From assembly GCA_900552875.1 (NCBI GenBank), contig USCS01000029.1, forward strand, positions 1-12,283: 12,283 bases of DNA, written 5' to 3'. Below are positions 1-5,829 of the stretch, piece after piece. The notes under the pieces are model-generated. The model was not told where the DNA came from and did no database searches. It was given only the letters and a program-made list of their open reading frames with translations. The stretch's first letter is position 1. Every line of letters starts with the position of its first letter. Position numbers and translations under genes: made by a program. Source of the stretch: an uncultured Collinsella sp. (lineage in GTDB: Bacteria > Actinomycetota > Coriobacteriia > Coriobacteriales > Coriobacteriaceae).

Positions 1-2
1 CC

Positions 3-1886
3 AACGTAGTGTCGTCCTATCACACGGCTGCCACGGTGGTTGATGCGAGCATCTTGAGTCTGGGGCTGGCGGGGTTTGCCACAATCGGGACGGGCCTGGT
101 CGCCATCCTCATCCCAGGTGCCGAACCAGTTGCCGGCAATATGGTCGACACCGGGATTGAGATCATTAAAACGCGCAACAAGTTTGCCAAAAGCGCATCG
201 GAAGGCTTACAGAAAATCGAGACGGCTCTGCCATATCTGATCGCCGCGCGTGCCACGCAGGCGGTGTCGGCGCAGGATACCGATAGTGTGGCCTATACCG
301 GTACGGCGCTTGCCGTGCCCAGGACATCCGAATCGGACTTCGCTGCGCTCAAAGGGTCAGAGATCTCGACCGATACCATTAAAGACACATCAGATGATTT
401 AGAGCGTGCGGCCGAGGAGCTGCGGAAGGCTTCTGAGGACACGGCGAAGGCTAAAGAGCGCGCTTGGCTGGCGGATTGTGGTGGATCGGTTCCGGCTTCG
501 GTCGGTAGCTGTTCATGCATGTGGGAACGTGCGAGGAGTTTGGCAAAGCTCTCGGGTGAGCAGAACCCGCATTATGCCTCGAGCATTTCGTGGGAGCCAC
601 AGGTGGCGCTCGACCGCGCGAAGACCTACTACCGTCAACGCCTGGCAGACGAAAAACCGCATGGTTCAAGCGTCGAGACGAAGGCGGAGTCGGCGGCGCG
701 CAAGGCGTTTTACACCTATGCGAGTACAGAGGTCAATCGTGCATATGTAACCGAGGACGGAGATGAAGTCGCTTCCTATATCCCGCTGTTGCCGCGCAAC
801 ACTGACGAGGTGCGAGCGACGGAACTCTATACCGATACGGTGTGGCCAACCAGTGCCATCGATGGCAAGACGTATCTGCATTACGGAACGAGTTGCCCCA
901 ACTATAAGAAGGGGGCGCCATGCGGGCTGGCCTCGGTTGCTGCTTATGACGGGCAGGACAAATGCAATAGATGCCATTTTGGTGTTTCGTCGCTCGGTGC
1001 CGTTGCGGCTCCTTCGACTTCTATCGAAAACGGCTTTGAGTACCACTTTGATCGATTCAAAGAGGCTCTGGAAGACTACGTCGAATGCCGCAACAAAGAA
1101 CTCGAACTTGAGCGTCAGACCGAGGATGAGGCCGACCGTGCGGGCAATGCGTTTGACCAGGCCATTAAAGCGCTTTCCGGCGAGCGCCCGCGTATCGCCC
1201 CACCTGGCCGTAACGGCGTGGTCGCCTTTGCAGTTTCGGGTGACATTACCAGCCCCGATCAACTTAACTCCTCGTTTAACGCGGCAGTCAGGCTTGGCGA
1301 TCGCGGTGCTATCTCTGCCGCGGTGCTGGCCCCCGATGAGGCGACGGCGCAAAACAACGTGCTTTCGCGATTTTTCTCGACATTGAAGGAACGCTCGGGC
1401 GGCGTTGCCGGCGTGCTCGACGGCGTCATGGATGTTTGGGGACGGCTACTCGTGGGATACGGAGACATCCAAGGTTCGGCCGACGAACTTATGGACGAGA
1501 TGATTAAAGACCTAGGAGGGGGCGGCGGTGCGTTGGGCTCCATTGCATCGTGGCTCGGCGATACCGTTTCGGCGTCCGTGGCGGCGCTAGGTTTGGAACC
1601 GTGCGACTTGCGCCTGCGAAAGCCGGTGCTGACCGATTCCGCCAACGTCATTAAGAGTCCGGGGTCTGACATTGCGGGTCTCTCTCAAACGCAAGACAAA
1701 CTGCGAAGTATTCCGTTGGGCGTGACCGATCCCAAGGCGCTTTGCGAGGCGTTGGAATATCAAGTCGAACGCACCATTAGCGGTACGGTGTTCACACTTG
1801 CGGAGATTCCTCTGCCCGGCGGTGGCTCCATCCCGCTCACCGTCGATGTCGCCACGCTGGTTGGCGCTCTGGGCGGTGGGTCGTAA
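3..1886 (+). CDS. Large membrane-anchored protein of a Tad-type pilus operon (5' end probably outside the window)
   Basis: I do not recognise a named family. The frame is open to the window edge. A GTG at 9 would give 625 residues, but no ribosome binding site is visible in the 8 bases before it, so the gene probably starts upstream. Counting from the GTG, a hydrophobic Gly/Ala/Ile-rich segment at about residues 16-43 could anchor it in the membrane. A charged, probably coiled-coil stretch (residues about 125-150) follows, then a mainly polar region with two cysteine clusters: one near 155-170 (CGG...CSC) and one near 295-325 (two Cys, then CNRC). The C-terminal third is rich in Gly, Ala and Ser. 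The stop overlaps the start of the TadE-like gene by one base (TAATG), so the two are probably cotranslated. The context suggests a surface or pilus-assembly role, possibly a minor pilin or TadG-like anchor; that is inference. Confidence 0.75.
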   Translation, partial: NVVSSYHTAATVVDASILSLGLAGFATIGTGLVAILIPGAEPVAGNMVDTGIEIIKTRNKFAKSASEGLQKIETALPYLIAARATQAVSAQDTDSVAYTGTALAVPRTSESDFAALKGSEISTDTIKDTSDDLERAAEELRKASEDTAKAKERAWLADCGGSVPASVGSCSCMWERARSLAKLSGEQNPHYASSISWEPQVALDRAKTYYRQRLADEKPHGSSVETKAESAARKAFYTYASTEVNRAYVTEDGDEVASYIPLLPRNTDEVRATELYTDTVWPTSAIDGKTYLHYGTSCPNYKKGAPCGLASVAAYDGQDKCNRCHFGVSSLGAVAAPSTSIENGFEYHFDRFKEALEDYVECRNKELELERQTEDEADRAGNAFDQAIKALSGERPRIAPPGRNGVVAFAVSGDITSPDQLNSSFNAAVRLGDRGAISAAVLAPDEATAQNNVLSRFFSTLKERSGGVAGVLDGVMDVWGRLLVGYGDIQGSADELMDEMIKDLGGGGGALGSIASWLGDTVSASVAALGLEPCDLRLRKPVLTDSANVIKSPGSDIAGLSQTQDKLRSIPLGVTDPKALCEALEYQVERTISGTVFTLAEIPLPGGGSIPLTVDVATLVGALGGGS

Positions 1887-2362
1887 TGAGTATCCGCATG
1901 CGTCTGCGCGAGGAGCGCGCCCAAGCGACGGTTGAGATGGCAGTGGTTACGCCCGTTTTGCTGGTGCTGGCACTCATCGTGTACAACGTCATGATCTTTG
2001 CCAGCGCTGTCGCGCGCTTCGACCGCGTGGTGCCCGACATCGTGCTGGCGCACGCTGTGGCGCCGGGCGGGGAGGGTGACGAGAGCTCTGCCGATGCCTC
2101 GGCGACGGTTCAGACTCAAATTCTGAATGCCATGGAAGGCTATGACTTGCAGATCGAAGTGTCGAGCGAGCAAGGCGCGGAGGCATCGGATGGTGGCCTG
2201 CTCTCCCTATCCGGTACGTTTAGGACCTACACCTGCACCATGCACTATGAGCCGTGGCCGACTTCTCTCAGCATCGCTGGCGTTCCGCTGGGGGCGCCGA
2301 CAACGTTGTCGCACGAGCGCGCGGTGACGGTCGATCCGTGGCGTCCGGGGGTGGTCATGTGA
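1886..2362 (+). CDS. TadE-like pseudopilin
   Basis: This 158-residue protein has the architecture of TadE-family minor pilins of Tad/Flp pilus systems. A short basic N-terminus (residues 1-12) is followed by AQATVEMAVVTPVLLVLAL, with the conserved Glu at residue 17, and a single transmembrane helix to about residue 38. The rest should lie outside the membrane. The glycine usual before the prepilin cleavage site is not obvious here; Ala and Gln stand in that area, as in other actinobacterial members. The C-terminus ends in a VDPWRPGVV motif. The ATG overlaps the previous stop by one base and the end overlaps the next start by four, so this is one operon. The major pilin, ATPase and TadB/TadC genes would have to lie upstream of the window. 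Family assignment is fairly safe; the exact pilus role is inferred. Confidence 0.85.
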   Translation: MSIRMRLREERAQATVEMAVVTPVLLVLALIVYNVMIFASAVARFDRVVPDIVLAHAVAPGGEGDESSADASATVQTQILNAMEGYDLQIEVSSEQGAEASDGGLLSLSGTFRTYTCTMHYEPWPTSLSIAGVPLGAPTTLSHERAVTVDPWRPGVVM

Positions 2363-2718
2363 CCGCGGTCTCGTCCTACATCGCTTACGCGCGGGCACTC
2401 AACAGGCTGGGTTGGACGCCGGCCGAGTTTGTGGTGGCGGAGTCGTTTGCCGTGCGCCTGCGCGGCATGCTGGGACGGCGTCCGGTTGCCGCCAACGGCC
2501 TGCCGCTCGTCATGGCGTTTCCACGCTGCTCTTCGGTCCATACGTGTTTTATGGCCTATCCCATCGACATCGCCTTCATCGATGCACGCGGCAATATCCT
2601 CGCGCGCTACGAAAACGTATGTCCCTGGTGTATGTGCTCCTGCCCCGGCGCCTGGGCGGTATTGGAACGCCCTTCAATCCTCGCTACACCTCCCGCCCTC
2701 CAACAAGTGCCGGCGTAA
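2359..2718 (+). CDS. DUF192 family protein
   Basis: This 119-residue protein matches the DUF192 (COG1430) pattern: RLRGMLGR near residues 33-40, then HTCFMAYPIDIAFID at 61-75, the family's central strand motif, and a C-terminal LERP. The start chosen is the GTG at 2359, which overlaps the TadE-like stop and follows a G-rich stretch; an ATG at 2254 would overlap the pilin gene by more than 100 bases. I see no clear signal peptide, although many family members have one. An unusual run, CPWCMCSCPG (residues 88-97), adds four cysteines to those at 57 and 63. The biochemical function of DUF192 is not established. DUF192 genes are known beside Tad loci in other actinobacteria, so a link to pilus function or export is plausible but unproven. 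Confidence 0.85.
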   Translation: MTAVSSYIAYARALNRLGWTPAEFVVAESFAVRLRGMLGRRPVAANGLPLVMAFPRCSSVHTCFMAYPIDIAFIDARGNILARYENVCPWCMCSCPGAWAVLERPSILATPPALQQVPA

Positions 2719-2737
2719 GAGATTGGCGACAGCGGAC

Positions 2738-2763
2738 TTTCGTCATACGAAATTGGGTAAGAT
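2738..2763 (+). promoter_or_regulatory. Probable toxin-antitoxin promoter with a palindromic operator
   Basis: TTTCGT (2738-2743) and ACGAAA (2747-2752) form a perfect 6-bp inverted repeat around a 3-base centre. A -10-like TAAGAT lies at 2758-2763, 14 bases before the toxin ATG, with a poor -35 match (GACTTT, 2735-2740) at 17-base spacing. The palindrome sits in the -35/spacer region, where an autorepressing ribbon-helix-helix antitoxin would be expected to bind. The inverted repeat is seen directly; its role as an operator is inferred. Confidence 0.5.
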
Positions 2764-2777
2764 GGAGGAGAAGATGC

Positions 2778-3044
2778 ATGGATGTTGAGATCCATCCCAA
2801 CGCTAAAAAGCACCTGACGGAAAAGCAGGTACTAGGTGCCTGGTTCGCGGTTACTGAGTGCATTCGCCGCGAGTCGGAGGACGAGCCGCCGAGATGGCTT
2901 GCCATTGGATGGCTTCCAGATGGTCGAAGTGTGGAACTTGTTGCGGTCGAACTAATTCGTGGATGGCTCATTATTCATGCCCTGTCTCCGGTTCAGAAGA
3001 AATTCTGGCAAGAGATCGAGCGAGCTCGGCAGAGGGGTCGATGA
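2778..3044 (+). CDS. Putative toxin of a type II toxin-antitoxin pair (BrnT-like)
   Basis: This 88-residue protein starts at ATG 2778, just after a GGAGGAG ribosome binding site. The N-terminus HPNAKKHLTEKQV recalls the lysine/histidine start of BrnT-type RelE-superfamily toxins. A charged, tryptophan-containing middle (PPRWLAIGWLPDGRSVELVA) and a strand WLIIHALSP lead to a C-terminal amphipathic helix (KKFWQEIERAR). Size, fold pattern and gene order (toxin first, ribbon-helix-helix partner second, 4-base overlap) all fit a brnT-brnA-type module. If so, it would be a ribonuclease that blocks translation when free and is neutralised by the partner. The match to BrnT catalytic residues is not clear by eye, so the fold assignment is tentative. 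It could instead belong to an actinobacterial family with no characterised member. That this is a real gene is much more certain than its function. Confidence 0.7.
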   Translation: MDVEIHPNAKKHLTEKQVLGAWFAVTECIRRESEDEPPRWLAIGWLPDGRSVELVAVELIRGWLIIHALSPVQKKFWQEIERARQRGR

Positions 3045-3328
3045 TGAGCAAGACGTATACGGCCGCTAATGGTCAGGTTGTAACGGATGAAATGATTGAC
3101 GCGTGGTGCGAGTCGTACGAGCGCGGAGAGTTTCCGGATGGCGAACGCACCGTTGGTGGGATCGTGCATGGACGGCCCCCGCTCTCAGGTGAGGGGACGG
3201 CAACGCTGTCGGTCAAGATTCCTCTGGGAATGAAGGAGGCCATTCGTCGACGGGCGGCTGCCGAGGGGATGACGCCAAGTGAGTTTGCCCGTGCGGCTCT
3301 GAGCGAAAAACTTCTTGCTGCCGACTGA
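3041..3328 (+). CDS. Ribbon-helix-helix antitoxin-like protein
   Basis: This 95-residue protein starts at ATG 3041, overlapping the toxin stop (ATGATGA); ATG 3044 is equally possible, and GAGGGG just upstream serves either. The C-terminal half is a standard ribbon-helix-helix domain: strand TATLSVKIP (about residues 53-61), helix MKEAIRRRAAAEGM, turn TPSE, helix FARAALSEKLLA. The strand would dimerise and read DNA, probably the TTTCGT/ACGAAA palindrome upstream of the pair. The acidic N-terminal half (TDEMIDAWCESYERGEFPDG) is the likely toxin-neutralising segment, although in many antitoxins that segment lies C-terminal. Expected role: DNA-binding antitoxin and autorepressor of the pair. The domain call is strong; the toxin-antitoxin role depends on the neighbour. 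Confidence 0.8.
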   Translation: MMSKTYTAANGQVVTDEMIDAWCESYERGEFPDGERTVGGIVHGRPPLSGEGTATLSVKIPLGMKEAIRRRAAAEGMTPSEFARAALSEKLLAAD

Positions 3329-3368
3329 TGCCTCTGACGTGCCGATTTATAGAACCGAGGCTGTGCTC

Positions 3369-3419
3369 AAAAACTTTTTTAAAATTCTCGGTTGACCGGA
3401 ACGCGTCCTTGGTTATACT
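3369..3419 (+). promoter_or_regulatory. tRNA-Phe promoter with an AT-rich upstream element
   Basis: TTGACC (3392-3397) and TATACT (3414-3419) are separated by 16 bases, close to the sigma-A consensus, and end 32 bases before the mature tRNA. The 18 bases at 3369-3386 are all A or T except one C, in the position of an UP element that contacts the RNA polymerase alpha subunits. This is typical of strong stable-RNA promoters. Confidence 0.8.
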
Positions 3420-3451
3420 AATCAAGCCTTGAAACAAGGCACACCTCAAAT

Positions 3452-3524
<73 letters not shown>

Positions 3525-3537
3525 CCTTGAATTGACT

Positions 3538-3567
3538 AGGACCTCTGCAAAGGGGTCCTTTTCTTTT
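3538..3567 (+). terminator. Intrinsic terminator of tRNA-Phe
   Basis: A 9-bp stem, AGGACCTCT with AGGGGTCCT (one G-T pair), closes on a GCAA tetraloop and is followed by TTTTCTTTT. It lies 13 bases after the tRNA, making this a single-gene transcription unit. Confidence 0.92.
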
Positions 3568-3742
3568 ATGTGGACCCGCGGAAACTGCGTCCCAGATCCC
3601 GCGCTCAGAACGGGATACGCTTTCCGGCGCGTACTTCCGACGTGCGTGCACATCTCGGCGCACCATCTCGGGCCCGCTCAGACATTCCTCCCGCTTTTGC
3701 GCCACTTTGCAGACCTTTCGGTCGTCTGTCCGCACGCGCGGG

Positions 3743-3795
3743 TATACTCAAAACGATACTTTTCCTATGCAATACGATGCAGGCTCGGCCTGCAT
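3743..3795 (+). promoter_or_regulatory. Probable promoter and palindrome upstream of the GH5-like gene
   Basis: A -10-like TATACT stands at 3743-3748; I see no good -35, and a second candidate, GATACT, lies at 3755-3760. Between it and the ribosome binding site is a perfect 8-bp inverted repeat, ATGCAGGC (3777-3784) and GCCTGCAT (3788-3795), around TCG. It could be a repressor site or an mRNA hairpin ending just before GAAGGGGG. The rest of 3568-3742 holds no gene I can support; it contains a minor ATCCCG/CGGGAT repeat (3596-3616). Confidence 0.45.
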
Positions 3796-3813
3796 GATCC
3801 GAAGGGGGCAGTG

Positions 3814-4875
3814 ATGGAGAGGATACTCGGCGTTAATCTCTCTGGCTGGTTTATTCCCGAGCCTTGGGTGACCCCGTCGCTGTACGCGGCGACCGGTGCA
3901 TCCAACGCAGCCGAGCTGCAGGAGGCCATGGGTACCGCCGCCTATAACGAGCGCATGCGCCGTCATTACGAGACGTTTGTGAGCGAGGACGATTTTCGCC
4001 GCATGGCGCAGATCGGTCTCAATGCCGTGCGTCTGCCGGTGCCCTGGTATGCCTTTGGCTCACAGGAGTCCGATGCCTCCTACATATCGGTTGTCGATTA
4101 CATCGACCGCGCGATTGAGTGGGCTGCCAAGTACGACATCCGCGTGCTGCTCGATCTGGCAACTGTGCCCGGTGGCCAGGGCGATTCCAACGATTCACCC
4201 ACCACGCCGGAGGCTGTCGCCGAGTGGCATTCGTCCACCAACGGCCGTCATGTCGCACTCGACGTGCTCGAGCGCTTGGCCGATCGCTATGGCGAGGCCG
4301 AGAGCCTGCTGGGCATTGAGCTGCTGGACACGCCGCAGATGAGCGTTCGCAAGAGCCTCTTCACCATGACGGATGGCATTCCGGCGCACTACCTGCGCAA
4401 TTTCTATCGCGATGCCTACGAGCTCGTCCGTTCGTATATGCCCGAGGATAAAATCGTCGTCTTCTCGTCGTCGGGGCATCCCAGCGAGTGGAAGCATTTT
4501 ATGCGCGGCGCCAAGTACAAGAACGTCTACATGGACCTTCACCTGTACCATTACCGCGACGAGTATGCGCTCGACATCACGAGCCCCCGCGGGCTGACGA
4601 CGGCGATTTCGCGTAACAAGCGCGAGCTTAAAGAAGCGATTTCGACAGGGTTCCCCGTGCTGGTGGGCGAATGGTCGGGTGCGGCGATCTTTGCCAACTC
4701 GTCGGTTACGCCCGAGGGCCGCAATGCCTACGAGCGCGTGTTTATCGCCAACCAGCTGGCTTCGTTTGCGCCGGCTGCCGGTTGGTTCTTCCAAACGTGG
4801 AAGACCGAGAAGCGCATTGCAGCATGGGACGCCCGCGCGGCGCTCGGTACGCTCGAGCGCGGCATGATTGAATAG
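3814..4875 (+). CDS. Glycoside hydrolase family 5-like protein with a degenerate active site
   Basis: This 353-residue protein starts at ATG 3814, after GAAGGGGG; the long open frame upstream runs through the tRNA terminator and is not coding. It resembles exo-beta-1,3-glucanase-type GH5 TIM-barrel enzymes: GVNLSGWF near the start, NAVRLPVPW (70-78) with the conserved Arg, DLHLYHY (241-247), GEWSG with the nucleophile Glu at 286, and GWFFQTWKTE near 323. Several catalytic-site positions differ from the family. The usual LNEP reads LDTP (171-174), so the acid/base Glu is replaced by Thr 173. The usual DLH reads DLA (Ala 116). The aromatic residue expected at Gln 327 is missing. No signal peptide is seen, so it should be cytoplasmic. 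Either it acts by an altered mechanism or it is a carbohydrate-binding pseudoenzyme. It ends 6 bases before rsmI, so the two are probably cotranscribed. Confidence 0.8.
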   Translation: MERILGVNLSGWFIPEPWVTPSLYAATGASNAAELQEAMGTAAYNERMRRHYETFVSEDDFRRMAQIGLNAVRLPVPWYAFGSQESDASYISVVDYIDRAIEWAAKYDIRVLLDLATVPGGQGDSNDSPTTPEAVAEWHSSTNGRHVALDVLERLADRYGEAESLLGIELLDTPQMSVRKSLFTMTDGIPAHYLRNFYRDAYELVRSYMPEDKIVVFSSSGHPSEWKHFMRGAKYKNVYMDLHLYHYRDEYALDITSPRGLTTAISRNKRELKEAISTGFPVLVGEWSGAAIFANSSVTPEGRNAYERVFIANQLASFAPAAGWFFQTWKTEKRIAAWDARAALGTLERGMIE

Positions 4876-4881
4876 GTTGAT

Positions 4882-5760
4882 ATGACGCAAAACAGCGCCC
4901 ATACGGGCAAACTCTATGTGGTCGGCACGCCCATCGGCAACCTGGGCGACCTGTCCCCGCGCGTTGGCGAGGCGTTTGCCGCCGCCGATGCCATCTGCTG
5001 CGAGGACACGCGCGTGACGTCAAAGCTGCTGATGCACCTGGGCATTTCCAAGCCGCTTGTCCGTTGCGACGAGAATGTGATCGCCAGCCGCGCCACCGGC
5101 CTGGTCGACCGTCTGCTGGCGGGGGAGACCCTCGCCTTTGCCTCGGACGCCGGCATGCCGAGCGTGTCCGATCCCGGCCAGGCGCTGGTCGAGGCGGCGC
5201 GTGAGGCCGATTTGCCCGTCGAAGTTATTCCCGGGCCCTCTGCTTGCGTCACGGCGCTTGTTTCGTCCGGCATTCCCTGCGAGCATTTTTTCTTCGAGGG
5301 CTTTTTGGGCCGAAAGCACGGCGACCGTGTGCGCCGTTTGCAGCGCCTTGCCGTGGTGCCCGGCGCACTCATCTTCTACGAGTCTCCACATCGCATCGTG
5401 GCGACGCTCGAGGCCGTGGCTGAGGTCTTTCCCCAGCGTGAGGTTGCCGTCTGCCGCGAACTCACCAAGCTGCACGAGGAGGTCTTGCGCGGGCCCGCTG
5501 ACCAGCTTGCCGAGGAGCTGCGTGCTCGCGGCGAGGTAAAGGGCGAGATTGCGCTGGTCATCGCGCCGCCGAGCGAGGATGAGGAGGCCGGCATCGCGCC
5601 GGTTGGCGCTGCGGTAGCGGATCCCGACGAGGCCCTGCGCGAGGATATCCGCACCGCGCTCGAGGAGGGGGAGCCCGCCTCTGCGGTGGCCAAGCGCCTG
5701 TCTCAGAAGTATTCGCGCCGCAAGCGCGATGTCTATGCCATGGTGCTCGATATGCAATAG
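4882..5760 (+). CDS. rsmI: 16S rRNA (cytidine(1402)-2'-O)-methyltransferase RsmI
   Basis: RsmI uses S-adenosylmethionine to methylate the 2'-O of C1402 in the decoding centre of 16S rRNA. At 292 residues it is of usual length. The family motifs appear in order: VGTPIGNLGDL (14-24), EDTR (41-44), SDAGMPSVSDPG (88-99, where many members have a Thr and Gly in the middle), PGPSA, FEGFLGRK, YESPHRI and CRELTKLHEE. The C-terminal AKRLSQKYSRRKRDVYAMVL is the small helical domain found in this family. The ATG lies 6 bases after the GH5-like stop with only a weak AGG before it, which suggests translational coupling. metG follows 69 bases later. No key residue appears to be missing. Confidence 0.96.
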   Translation: MTQNSAHTGKLYVVGTPIGNLGDLSPRVGEAFAAADAICCEDTRVTSKLLMHLGISKPLVRCDENVIASRATGLVDRLLAGETLAFASDAGMPSVSDPGQALVEAAREADLPVEVIPGPSACVTALVSSGIPCEHFFFEGFLGRKHGDRVRRLQRLAVVPGALIFYESPHRIVATLEAVAEVFPQREVAVCRELTKLHEEVLRGPADQLAEELRARGEVKGEIALVIAPPSEDEEAGIAPVGAAVADPDEALREDIRTALEEGEPASAVAKRLSQKYSRRKRDVYAMVLDMQ

Positions 5761-5784
5761 ATGGAGGATATCCAGCCCTTGCGC

Positions 5785-5790
5785 TAGAAT
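5785..5790 (+). promoter_or_regulatory. Possible -10 element for metG
   Basis: TAGAAT at 5785-5790 lies 40 bases before the metG ATG, in the rsmI-metG gap. No convincing -35 is seen at the right distance. The gap also holds a GGATATCC palindrome (5765-5772) and the metG ribosome binding site GGAGG (5816-5820). There is no room for a T-box leader. Confidence 0.35.
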
Positions 5791-5829
5791 CATCCCCTGT
5801 ATGCAACGTTTTTCTGGAGGACAAACCCC

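Noticed and set aside
666..1352. 228-codon minus-strand open frame
   Set aside because: It is antisense to the large pilus-operon protein, has an Arg-rich low-complexity product and no ribosome binding site that I can see.
3532..3813. In-frame N-terminal extension of the GH5-like protein
   Set aside because: It would run through the tRNA-Phe terminator and the likely promoter; a good ribosome binding site stands just before ATG 3814.
5761..5829. T-box riboswitch before metG
   Set aside because: The gap is only 69 bases, with no specifier stem or T-box sequence.
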